A model generated the notes under the pieces. That model was not told the origin of the DNA and did no database searches. It worked only from the letters and a program-made list of their open reading frames with translations. DNA of 45,690 nucleotides from Polyangium sp. 6x1 (GTDB lineage Bacteria; Myxococcota_A; Polyangia; Polyangiales; Polyangiaceae): contig NZ_JARZHH010000081.1 in assembly GCF_029946515.1 (NCBI RefSeq), positions 1 to 45,690 on the forward strand. The letters run 5' to 3'. Of this stretch, positions 38,831 through 45,690 are shown one piece after another (the first letter of the stretch is position 1; each line of letters begins with the position of its first letter). The position numbers were made by a program, and so were the translations under genes.

Positions 38831-40132
38831 CTAGAGCCGCACGACCTTCGTCTTGTCGCCCTCGACCTTCCGGAGCGCATCCCGCGTATCGACCACGAGC
38901 TTCGCCTCGCGCAGGAGCCGCCCATAATCGACCGACGCGTGATCCGTCACGATCACCACCGCATCGTAATCGCCGTACGCCACATTGTTCGGCTCCGACC
39001 GCATCACGATGCCGCCCTCGTCGCATTCGGGCACGTAGGGATCGTGATACCGCACCTCGGCCCCGAGCCCTTGCAGCTGGTGGATGATGTCGAACGCCGG
39101 CGACTCGCGGTAATCGGCGACGTCACGCTTGTACGCCACCCCGCTCACCAGGATCTTCGACCCATTCGCCGCCTTCCGCTCGCCATTGAGCGCCTGCTGC
39201 ACGAGGTGCACCACGTATTCGGGCATCCCGCTGTTGATCGTGTCCGCGAGCTCGATGAAGCGCGCCTGGTACTTCAGCGTCCGCATCCGCCACGAGAGGT
39301 ACAAAGGGTCGATCGGAATGCAGTGCCCGCCGAGGCCCGGGCCCGGGAAGAACGGCATGAAGCCAAACGGCTTCGTCGCCGCCGCCCGGATGACCTCCCA
39401 CACGTCGATGCCGAGCTTGCGGCTCATCAGCGCGACCTCGTTCACGAGGCCAATGTTCACCGCGCGGAACGTGTTTTCGAGCAGCTTGACCATTTCGGCC
39501 GCGTCCGTGCTCGACACCGGCACCACGGTCTCGATGATCTTGCCATAGAGCGCCATCGCGACCTCGAGGCAACCAGGCGTCGCGCCGCCGAGGACCTTCG
39601 GCGTGTTGCGCGTGCCGTACGTCTTGTTGCCCGGGTCCACGCGCTCGGGGCTGAACGCGATGAACACGTCCTTGCCGAGCTCATAGCGGCCCGCCGTGAG
39701 CTTCGGGACCAGGACCTCGCGCGTCGTGCCAGGGTACGTCGTCGACTCCAGCACGATGAGCATGTTCGGGTGCTGGTGCTCCGCAATCTCGTCGCTCGCC
39801 GACAAGATGAACCGCATGTCGGGGTCCTTGGTCTTGTTGAGCGGCGTCGGAACGCAGACCACGATCGCATCGGCCGAGCCGAGGACGTCAGGGTCGGTCG
39901 AGGCGCGCAAGCGGCCCGCCGCGACGTGCGGCGCGAGTGCCGAGGACGGGATGTCGCCGATGTACGATTCGCCGAGCCCGAGCAGCCGAACCTTCTCGCG
40001 ATCCTTGTCGTAGCCGGTGACGGAGAAGCCGGCCCGGGCGAACTCCACGACGAGCGGAAGCCCGACGTAGCCAATGCCCACGACGACGATGTGCGCGCTA
40101 CGATCCTCGATCTTCTTGAGAAGCTCCTGCAC
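38831..40132 (-). CDS. UDP-sugar 6-dehydrogenase (WbpA/WecC-like)
   Basis: 433 aa. NAD-dependent oxidation of a UDP-sugar (most likely UDP-GlcNAc or UDP-ManNAc) to the uronate for surface polysaccharide. Rossmann motif VVVGIGYVGLPLVVEF at residues 15-30, VCVPTPLN and LESTTYPGTT in the N-terminal domain, the central NTFRAVNIGLVNEVA, and the catalytic GGHCIPIDP with Cys271. The C-terminal UDP-binding domain has GVAYKRDVADYRESPA. All catalytic residues are seen. It follows the PHP phosphatase gene by 15 nt in one leftward operon. The exact substrate cannot be told from sequence alone. Confidence 0.93.
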   Translation of the reverse strand: MQELLKKIEDRSAHIVVVGIGYVGLPLVVEFARAGFSVTGYDKDREKVRLLGLGESYIGDIPSSALAPHVAAGRLRASTDPDVLGSADAIVVCVPTPLNKTKDPDMRFILSASDEIAEHQHPNMLIVLESTTYPGTTREVLVPKLTAGRYELGKDVFIAFSPERVDPGNKTYGTRNTPKVLGGATPGCLEVAMALYGKIIETVVPVSSTDAAEMVKLLENTFRAVNIGLVNEVALMSRKLGIDVWEVIRAAATKPFGFMPFFPGPGLGGHCIPIDPLYLSWRMRTLKYQARFIELADTINSGMPEYVVHLVQQALNGERKAANGSKILVSGVAYKRDVADYRESPAFDIIHQLQGLGAEVRYHDPYVPECDEGGIVMRSEPNNVAYGDYDAVVIVTDHASVDYGRLLREAKLVVDTRDALRKVEGDKTKVVRL

Positions 40133-40147
40133 GATTGCCTGTCCCTT

Positions 40148-40876
40148 TCACGTGTCGACCCGGCCCTCCAGGATGGAAAGCGGTCCTTCGATCAGCATGT
40201 CGCGTGCCTCCGCCGCGCCGAGCGCCCGGTGGAGGTGTTCGATGCCCGCCGCCACGTCCTCGACGTCCCGCGGGCCATGGGCGTCACTACACGCCGCGTA
40301 GTAGTACCCCTCTGAAAGGAGCGCCTCCGCGCACTTGCGCGTCGCACGTCCGTACTTGCCGACGAGCGCAGCGACGTCGAGCAGGAGGACGACGCCGCCG
40401 TCGAGCAGCGGCTCGAGCACGGTCCGATCGTCCCAGACGGGCTCGTATCGCTCGGGGTGCGCGAGGACAGGCCGGAGCTTCTTCTTGCGGCGGAGGTCGG
40501 CGAAGCGGGACGCGAGGCGCGCAGGGAAGCCACGCGGAGAGAGCTCGACGAGGACGGCGCGCTCGCCGGGGTAGGGGAGCGCCTCGCCGCGCATGAGGCG
40601 CTCGTAGACGACGTCGTCGAAGAAGTGCTCCGAGGAGAGCGCGAGCTCAGGCAAACCAGGCGCGTCCGCGAGGGCGCGGCGCGTGGCCTCGTAGGCGCGC
40701 GCGAGGTCGCTCTTCGTGTTGTCGAACATGCCGGGGCGCATGTGCGGCGTGGCGACGACCTTGCCGAACCCCGCCCCCGCGAGGCCCATGAGCAGCGCGC
40801 GGCTGTCGGCGACGGTCTTCACGCCGTCGTCGATGCCAGCCACCCAGTGGCAGTGAAGGTCGATGTACCCCGTCAT
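40148..40876 (-). CDS. PHP-type tyrosine-protein phosphatase (CpsB/YwqE-like)
   Basis: 242 aa. PHP-fold metal motifs in order: IDLHCHWVAGIDDG (HxH), VVATPHMRPGMF, ELALSSEHFF, LRPVLAHPERYEPVW and AACSDAHGPRDVED. This set is that of CpsB/YwqE phosphatases that act on polysaccharide co-polymerase tyrosine kinases and so control capsule or exopolysaccharide export. Here it is followed by a UDP-sugar dehydrogenase gene, which fits. No tyrosine kinase or flippase gene for polysaccharide is in the window. Start ATG 40876. Confidence 0.9.
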   Translation of the reverse strand: MTGYIDLHCHWVAGIDDGVKTVADSRALLMGLAGAGFGKVVATPHMRPGMFDNTKSDLARAYEATRRALADAPGLPELALSSEHFFDDVVYERLMRGEALPYPGERAVLVELSPRGFPARLASRFADLRRKKKLRPVLAHPERYEPVWDDRTVLEPLLDGGVVLLLDVAALVGKYGRATRKCAEALLSEGYYYAACSDAHGPRDVEDVAAGIEHLHRALGAAEARDMLIEGPLSILEGRVDT

Positions 40877-40972
40877 CCGCGCCGCGCGAACCTAGCAGTT
40901 TTTGAACGAGGTGCGCGTCCACGATGACGGATGCCACGCCGCCCGCGGACAGCAGGCGGGGAGGTCGGGTTT

Positions 40973-41362
40973 TTACAGGGCGCGTGTGATGATCTTCGCG
41001 ATCTCGAGATCCCGGAGGCACCCGTCGGAGCCCTTGCCGAACACACACGCGAGGGTGACGACGCCGTCCTTCAGGCCGACGGTGGCAGCGCCCTCTTTCA
41101 GGTTCGTGACGACGACGCGCTGCACGCCCTCGCGGACAGCCTCCTTGCCGAGGTCGTCGACGCAGATGACGCGGAAGGCGTTGGCGAGCAGGCGGACGCC
41201 GAGGTGCTGGACGGTCTTCAGCGCGGCCTCGTCGGTCTCGAAGGTCGGCCAGTCGACATCCACGACGACGGGCGCGCCGGCGGCATCCTGGATGTTTTTT
41301 TGCTCCTCCGGAAGCCAGGACTCCTTCGCTTCCTTGATGAGCCGCTTCTCGATGAGTCCCAT
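40973..41362 (-). CDS. Conserved hypothetical protein, 129 aa
   Basis: Small alpha/beta protein (MGLIEKRLIKEAKESWLPEE, APVVVDVDWPTFETDEAALK, VQRVVVTNLKEGAATVGLKD). No signal, no membrane segment, three Cys. Start ATG 41362 with GGAGG 9 nt before; the longer frame to 41413 adds Arg-rich text. It diverges from the 137-aa gene over 128 bp. I do not recognise the family. Confidence 0.75.
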   Translation of the reverse strand: MGLIEKRLIKEAKESWLPEEQKNIQDAAGAPVVVDVDWPTFETDEAALKTVQHLGVRLLANAFRVICVDDLGKEAVREGVQRVVVTNLKEGAATVGLKDGVVTLACVFGKGSDGCLRDLEIAKIITRAL

Positions 41363-41490
41363 GGAAAACCGCCTCCGTTCGAACGCGTGACGATCACGCC
41401 GGGAGCGGAGCATACAGGAACGGGATCTCGCCGGAAAGTGGACCCCACCCGCGCAGACGGGCGACCATTTCCGGGCAAGGAGGTTGTCTC

Positions 41491-41904
41491 TTGAGGATGG
41501 ATCCCATCGATGCCCCGCCGTCGTCGCTCGGGGCCGAGCGCCGCAGGCGACGGAGCGACGATCCGATCACAGCGCTGCACTACCAGCTCTCGGTCGCGCG
41601 CAGCGAGGGGAAGCTCGAGGCCCTCGTGCTCGTCGACGATCGAGGCTGCCTCGTCGCAGGCGCCGGCTCATGGCCCGTATGCGAGGAGCTCGCCGCCTAC
41701 GCGCCCCTGCTCGCCGAGCCCGGTCTGCCCACGACCGCAGCCGTCGGCACACGCATCGCCGATCTGTCGCGCGAGGTCCTCGTGAGCTCGCTCCCGCTCG
41801 GCGCAGCCGAAGCACTGCTCGCCGTTCGCGGCGGTGGCGACGACCGATCGGCGTTCGTCGCCCGCGCAGCGGCAGGTTGCCGGCGGATTTTACGGGCAGC
41901 GTAG
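41491..41904 (+). CDS. Small hypothetical protein, possibly roadblock/LC7-like
   Basis: 137 aa. TTG 41491 is preferred as start because AAGGAGG (41477-41483) lies 7 nt before it; ATG 41497 would be 13 nt away. An Arg-rich N-terminus is followed by ALHYQLSVARSEGKLEALVL then VDDRGCLVAGAGS, which has the helix-strand-turn-strand look of roadblock/LC7 folds, but the protein is short and the match weak. Composite repeat copy D starts 2 nt after its stop. Confidence 0.7.
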   Translation: MRMDPIDAPPSSLGAERRRRRSDDPITALHYQLSVARSEGKLEALVLVDDRGCLVAGAGSWPVCEELAAYAPLLAEPGLPTTAAVGTRIADLSREVLVSSLPLGAAEALLAVRGGGDDRSAFVARAAAGCRRILRAA

Positions 41905-41906
41905 CG

Positions 41907-42008
41907 CCGGGGTTTCACCCCGGGCCCGACCAGGAGTTGTCCACCCCTGGACCCGGACCAGGGCCAGCCCTGGACCTCGGGTGCATCGACCGCGATGCGG
42001 TCGATGCA
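41907..42008. repeat. Composite palindromic repeat, copy D (single half)
   Basis: CCGGGGT-TTC-ACCCCGG at 41907-41923 begins 2 nt after the stop codon. An imperfect CCAGG-type stem, CCAGGGC/GCCCTGG at 41958-41973 and a 12-bp perfect stem with GAT loop at 41982-41993/41997-42008 follow. No linker or second half. Its last stem differs in sequence from copies B and C at many paired positions but pairs fully. Confidence 0.85.
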
Positions 42009-42062
42009 AGCAAGCACAGGCAACCCCACCAGGCGTCCGACCCCACCCGGAAACGGGTAAGA

Positions 42063-43025
42063 ATGTCGGTGGCGACAGACGTCGCGGTCAGGAGGCGCAC
42101 GTTGGACGAGCAAACGTGGGAGCTCGTGAACAAGGCACGTCGGATCGGAGAGTCGGCGTCCGCTCCGGGGTTCGGCTCGGTCGTCGCCTGCGGGGAGTTC
42201 CTCGTGGCTTGTGACGGCGAACGATTACGGCGCCTCGACCCCGGGAAGACGCACGGGGTGATGTTGCAAGCCCTGGACGTGCGGCACGCCCAACTCGCGG
42301 CAGACGGTGCGCATGCCGTGATCGTGGCGTTGAGCGATGAAGAGGTCTGGCGGGTGCCCATCGAGGGCGGAGATGCCGAGGTCGTCGCGCGCGGGCAGGA
42401 TGAACCGAGATCGCCCGTGGTGCTGGAGGCGCGCGCTGCGTGGCTCGACTTCCCGTCGCCACCTCGATGGAAGGACGGGCATCCCGTCCGGGTACGGCTG
42501 GAAGGAAGGGAGGAACCCATTCACGAGCACCATGGCGTAGGGGATTTGATCGCCTGCCGTGGGGCGCTGTTCTGGAGTCAGCGCGAAAGGCGAGGGCCGA
42601 AGAGTTTCCGGACGGACCTCCACCGCTGGGATCCCGCCATGGGGCGCGCCGAGGTCATCGCCATGCTGGAGGAAGGGGACGCGGCGGACGCTTCTGGGTT
42701 GGTCACCGACGGCAAGGTGATGGCGTGGATCGCCGGGCAACGAATCCGCGTGCTCGACCCGGTGACGGGCGCGCGGCGCGCGGTGGAGGTCGGGGCCGAG
42801 AGCGTGTGCGCCCTCCCGGTGGGCGACGATCTCTTGGTTGTCGTCGGCAGAGAAGACGTGGGGGAGCTCATTCGCCTGGGCCCAGATGGAGGGCAGCGCA
42901 AGCTGGCCCGGTGGTACCATCGTTCAAGGCCGTGGACGAAGCTCGTGCTCCGGGGCGACGAGGTCGTTTGGGCCGCGGGAGAGCGTCTTTTGGCGGTCAC
43001 GTTATCCCCTGGCGCCGGGGCATGA
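42063..43025 (+). CDS. Beta-propeller-like cytoplasmic protein, unknown
   Basis: 320 aa, no signal peptide. Repeating blades of about 40-50 residues with patterns such as CGEFLVACDGERLRRLDPGK, DEEVWRVPIEGGDAEVVARG, DLIACRGALFWSQRERRGPK and DGKVMAWIAGQRIRVLDPVT, similar in style to the propeller lipoprotein at 36314 but without its export signal. Start ATG 42063; the open frame runs further up through the repeat, which is not coding. The ribosome site is weak. Function unknown. Confidence 0.78.
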   Translation: MSVATDVAVRRRTLDEQTWELVNKARRIGESASAPGFGSVVACGEFLVACDGERLRRLDPGKTHGVMLQALDVRHAQLAADGAHAVIVALSDEEVWRVPIEGGDAEVVARGQDEPRSPVVLEARAAWLDFPSPPRWKDGHPVRVRLEGREEPIHEHHGVGDLIACRGALFWSQRERRGPKSFRTDLHRWDPAMGRAEVIAMLEEGDAADASGLVTDGKVMAWIAGQRIRVLDPVTGARRAVEVGAESVCALPVGDDLLVVVGREDVGELIRLGPDGGQRKLARWYHRSRPWTKLVLRGDEVVWAAGERLLAVTLSPGAGA

Positions 43026-43180
43026 GCGGGAGCGAACGCGGGCGAAAGCTCCCTTGACATGCTGAGCCCGGCGCCCGGGTGCGCACGCGGAAGCGCCTGC
43101 GCCTGCGCCTGCGCCTCCGCACCCGCCTCCGCACCCGCTTCCGCTCCCGCTTGCGCCGCCATCGTGCTAAAGGGCCCGCC
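43026..43180. repeat. Intergenic G/C hexamer run (reverse sense) ahead of ArsA-type gene
   Basis: 43083-43157 is built of GCGCCT, CCGCAC, CCGCTT and CCGCTC hexamers, the complement of the GGGAGC-type runs near 28.8 and 30.6 kb. In one frame it would add an Arg/Leu repeat to the ATPase N-terminus, which is not credible. The rest of the gap gives no gene. Confidence 0.7.
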
Positions 43181-44353
43181 GTGGCAGCCTCGGAACCTCG
43201 TTCGTCCACGCCCGGCGGGCTCGGCAAGCTCCTCGATTCCCGGCGGGTGCTCCTCGTCGTCGGCTGCGGCGGGGTCGGCAAGACGACGACCACGGCGGCG
43301 CTCGGCCTCGCAGCAGCCCGCCGAGGCAAACGCGTCCTCTGCTTGACGATCGACCCGGCCCGGCGCCTGTCGCAGAGCCTCGGCATCGAGGAGATGAAGA
43401 CCGAGGCGCAGACCATCGATCCGGCGCTCTTCGCGCAGGCCGGCGTGCCGGTCAAAGGCTCGATGACCGTGATGATGCTGGACACGAAGAGCACCTTCGA
43501 CTCGCTCGTCCAGCAGCTCGCGCCCTCCGTCGAGCAGCGCGATCGCATCCTGAACAACGTTCTCTACAAGTACATCTCCACGTCGCTCGCCGGGACCCAG
43601 GAGTACATGGCGATGGAGAAGCTCTACGCGACGAAGGGCGATCCGAGCTACGACCTCATCCTGCTCGACACGCCGCCGACGCCAAACGCGCTCGATTTCC
43701 TCGACGCGCCGGAGCGGCTCGTGGGCGCGATCGACAGCGCCGCGACGCGGTGGCTCGTGCAAGCCGTGCAGAGCTCGGGGAAGTTCTCGCTGAACGTGCT
43801 CGCCAAGGGCGCAGCCGCCATCGTGCGCGGCATCGGCAAGGTGTCGGGCAGCGGGTTCCTGGAGCAGATGGCGGCGTTCATCGCGGAGATCAACTCGGTC
43901 TTCGGCGGCTGGAAGAAGCGCGCAGACGCCGTGAGCACGGCGCTGCGCGGGCCCGACGTGGCATACGTGCTCGTGACGACGCCAGACCCGCTGGCCGTGC
44001 GCGAGGTGATGTTCTTCGCGGAGCGACTGCGCGAGCAGGACATGCGGCGCGACGCATTCGTGGTGAACCGCGTGCACCCGACCTACGGGCGCGTGCCCGA
44101 CGCAGCAGAGGTGGAGGCAGCGCTCTCGCGGAGCGGGCTCTCACTCGGCCCAGACGCACCGACGCGGCTCCGGCGCGCGGCAGAGGACGAGAGCCGCATG
44201 GGCAAGCTCGACGCGCTGCACCTCGTAGGGCTCGAAGCAGCGCTGGAGGACGAGGCCTCGGTCGGGAGCCTGCTCGCGCACGTGCCAGCGTTCCCGTACG
44301 ACATCCACGATCTGGAGCGGCTCTCGCGGATCGCCGAGGTCCTCGCGCCCTGA
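43181..44353 (+). CDS. ArsA/Get3-type ATPase
   Basis: 390 aa. SIMIBI-class ATPase: P-loop LLVVGCGGVGKTTTTAALGL (Lys34), in which the signature lysine of KGGVGKT is Cys29. Switch I DPARRLSQSLG, LLDTPPTPNALDFLDAP (switch II), and a helical finger region with SGSGFLEQMAAFIAEINSVF. Residues near the C-terminus include the A-loop-like LVTTPDPLAV and VNRVHPTYGR. There is no Cys triad for arsenite, so it is not a clear arsenic pump; myxobacteria carry several such ATPases of unknown cargo. Start GTG 43181 with AAAGGG 6 nt before. Repeat copy E follows the stop. Confidence 0.9.
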   Translation: MAASEPRSSTPGGLGKLLDSRRVLLVVGCGGVGKTTTTAALGLAAARRGKRVLCLTIDPARRLSQSLGIEEMKTEAQTIDPALFAQAGVPVKGSMTVMMLDTKSTFDSLVQQLAPSVEQRDRILNNVLYKYISTSLAGTQEYMAMEKLYATKGDPSYDLILLDTPPTPNALDFLDAPERLVGAIDSAATRWLVQAVQSSGKFSLNVLAKGAAAIVRGIGKVSGSGFLEQMAAFIAEINSVFGGWKKRADAVSTALRGPDVAYVLVTTPDPLAVREVMFFAERLREQDMRRDAFVVNRVHPTYGRVPDAAEVEAALSRSGLSLGPDAPTRLRRAAEDESRMGKLDALHLVGLEAALEDEASVGSLLAHVPAFPYDIHDLERLSRIAEVLAP

Positions 44354-44361
44354 AGGCTTCG

Positions 44362-44738
44362 CTGGGGCTTCGCCCCAGGCCCCAGCAGGGGTTGTCCACC
44401 CCTGCACCCGGACCAGCGCAAGCGCTGGACTCGGGGTCGATGAACTGCGCGATGCGCAGTTCATCGAACGAGCCCGTGGCAAGACCACGGGCGACCCTGC
44501 CAACCGAGACGGCAGCGCTGATGGTTCAGCGGTACCACCGGCCTGCGGGAAGAACTGCGCATCGCGCAGTTCTTCCCCAAAAGGTCCAGGGCTGGCCCTG
44601 CAGAGAGGGGGCGGACAGCTTGAAAAACGTTCCCCGCATCGACTGCGCTTCGCGCAGTCGATGCCCAGAGGTCCAGGGCTGGCCCTGGTTCGGGTCGAGG
44701 GGCGAATAGCCCCCGCGGGGACCGGGGCAGCGCCCCGG
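44362..44738. repeat. Composite palindromic repeat, copy E (composite plus an extra half)
   Basis: CTGGGGC-TTC-GCCCCAG at 44362-44378 begins 8 nt after the ATPase stop. Also present: CCAGCGC/GCGCTGG, a 14-bp stem at 44437-44450/44454-44467, a linker that is the reverse complement of the one in copy B, a 14-bp stem at 44547-44560/44564-44577, a truncated arm, then another half with a 13-bp stem at 44636-44648/44652-44664 ending in CCGGGGC-AGC-GCCCCGG at 44722-44738. It fills the 455-bp gap; no gene seen there. Confidence 0.88.
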
Positions 44739-44808
44739 CGCGGCGCCTCCCTGAGAGGGGTAGGCGTGAGGCATTCCGCCCGGCGCGTCCTCGTGGCATG
44801 GTCGAAGC

Positions 44809-45600
44809 ATGAAGCGAGGCGGCAAGGCAGCCGGAGAGTTTTCCCGTGCGCGCACACGGTGGGCGTTTCTTTCCTTGTTCGGCGCGCCGCTCGTGGTCGC
44901 GTGGCTCTCCGGCGCGGCCGGATGCAAGGAGGACGAGACGCTCCAGCCGCGTCCCGGCTTCCCCGGCGATAGCTGCACCAAGACCGACGATTGCGCAGTG
45001 CCGCTGCGCTGCATTGCCAACGTCTGCGTGGAGCCCGGCGGATCAGGCGGCGACGGCGGCACCCAGCCAGATGGCTTCGGCCCGGGCCCAGGGCCGAGCG
45101 CCGACGCAGGCCCCTGGAGCCAGTGCGACGAGTGTCTGGAGGGCACCTGCGGCCAGGTCGAGAAGGCATGCGGGCCCGATTGTCGCAACATCGAGGCATG
45201 CATCGAGACCTTGTGCGCAAACCTCAGCGCCTCGGGATCACCAGACGAAGGCGCATGCTTCGTGTACTGCCAGGACCGCTTCCCCTCCGGGAAGGATCAG
45301 CACATCGCCGTCGTGAACTGCGCGCAGGACGTGAAGTGCTCGCCGCCATGCACGTTCTACCCGCAGGACTACGATCTCTGCCGCACCTTCATGAACAACG
45401 GCGACTGCACGGGCTACCAAAAGGCGTGCGATGCCGACACGCGATGCTCAGCGTACCGCGATTGCGTGAAGTTCTGCGGGACGATCGCAGCCTGCACCGC
45501 CTGCGACGACACGCCCGACGCACTCGAAGGCCGAAAGCTGCTCGAAGCCTACGAACAGTGCGTCGCAGGCGAATGCATGACGGAGTCGTGGATCCCCTGA
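44809..45600 (+). CDS. Cys-rich lipoprotein, unknown
   Basis: 263 aa with 27 Cys. Signal through SGAAGC (Cys39) with a long Arg/Lys-rich n-region. A short module follows (PGDSCTKTDDCAVPLRC then IANVC), like the C-x5-C-x5-C-x4-C units common in myxobacterial exported proteins. A Gly/Asp/Pro linker leads to a larger Cys-rich domain with evenly spaced CxxxC pairs (CGPDCRNIEAC, CFVYC, CSPPC, CTAC). Probably a disulfide-rich surface domain. Start ATG 44809. Repeat copy F starts 10 nt after the stop. Confidence 0.8.
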   Translation: MKRGGKAAGEFSRARTRWAFLSLFGAPLVVAWLSGAAGCKEDETLQPRPGFPGDSCTKTDDCAVPLRCIANVCVEPGGSGGDGGTQPDGFGPGPGPSADAGPWSQCDECLEGTCGQVEKACGPDCRNIEACIETLCANLSASGSPDEGACFVYCQDRFPSGKDQHIAVVNCAQDVKCSPPCTFYPQDYDLCRTFMNNGDCTGYQKACDADTRCSAYRDCVKFCGTIAACTACDDTPDALEGRKLLEAYEQCVAGECMTESWIP

Positions 45601-45610
45601 TGGCGTTTCG

Positions 45611-45690
45611 CTGGGGCTTTGCCCCAGGCCCCACCGGGGCTATCCGCCCCTGGACCCGGACCAGCGCAAGCGCTGGACTCGTGGTCGATG
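45611..45690. repeat. Composite palindromic repeat, copy F (cut by window end)
   Basis: CTGGGGC-TTT-GCCCCAG at 45611-45627 begins 10 nt after the lipoprotein stop, followed by a GGGGC/GCCCC stem, CCAGCGC/GCGCTGG at 45661-45676 and the start of the TCGATG long stem at the window edge. Confidence 0.8.

Noticed and set aside
43079-43180. N-terminal extension of the ArsA-type protein (Arg/Leu repeat)
   Set aside because: Encoded by the hexamer run; GTG 43181 has a ribosome site and gives a normal N-terminus.

Overview
The window looks like chromosome of a large-genome, high-GC myxobacterium of the Polyangiales (Polyangium/Sorangium type). Lines I counted in ordinary genes run at about 72% GC. 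Other pointers are eukaryote-like Ser/Thr kinases, many lipoproteins with Gly/Ser-rich linkers after the lipobox Cys, a CBM3 cellulose-binding lipoprotein, TPR/PEGA proteins and an AgmX/GltJ-type TonB-like protein. No plasmid, phage, rRNA or tRNA gene was recognised.

Layout. 131-4603 (-): a probable four-gene operon of a DUF1232 membrane protein, an unknown 277-aa protein, a TonB-like protein and recN. 4750-5970 (+): DUF3829-type lipoprotein. 6024-8331 (-): glycogen synthase glgA behind boxR, a HTH/shikimate-kinase-like repressor. 8408-11577 (+): boxC and boxB of the aerobic benzoyl-CoA epoxide pathway, divergent from boxR over a short AT-rich region with two similar putative operators. 11907-13708 (-): PP2C phosphatase fused to a cyclic-nucleotide domain, and a small membrane protein. 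13822-19941: propeller lipoprotein with a heme motif, a secreted lipase-like protein with a membrane-anchored partner, an EEP-family lipoprotein and a secreted barrel-like protein. 20012-25281 (+): giant PknK-like kinase/ATPase overlapping a flavin oxidoreductase gene. 25625-27932 (-): flippase-like protein, small periplasmic protein and GST-like protein. 28067-30578 (+): SMI1/KNR4-like protein and a lower-GC alpha/beta hydrolase bracketed by hexamer repeats; 30579-31607 is non-coding and carries a 43-bp tandem array. 31608-35886 (+): compact operon of TPR/PEGA protein, CBM3 lipoprotein, transmembrane kinase and PPP-type phosphatase lipoprotein. 35883-40876: VOC protein, three lipoproteins, then a UDP-sugar dehydrogenase with a PHP-type phosphatase (polysaccharide genes). 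40973-45600: small unknown proteins, a propeller-like protein, an ArsA-type ATPase and a Cys-rich lipoprotein.

The most unusual structure is a family of composite palindromic repeats, six loci in 45.7 kb (1, 11.6, 25.3, 41.9, 44.4 and 45.6 kb). Each half-unit is a chain of four hairpins. The first hairpin begins 2-24 nt after a stop codon in every half-unit that abuts a gene. Convergent gene pairs carry two mirror-image halves joined by a conserved linker. Stem sequences differ between copies while pairing is kept. Separately, boxC carries an in-frame palindromic insert in its N-terminal coding region. The CBM3 lipoprotein/kinase/phosphatase operon is the best candidate for an undescribed protein system: it could link substrate contact at the cell surface to phosphorylation signalling. 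Function, partners and regulation of most unknown genes are inference.
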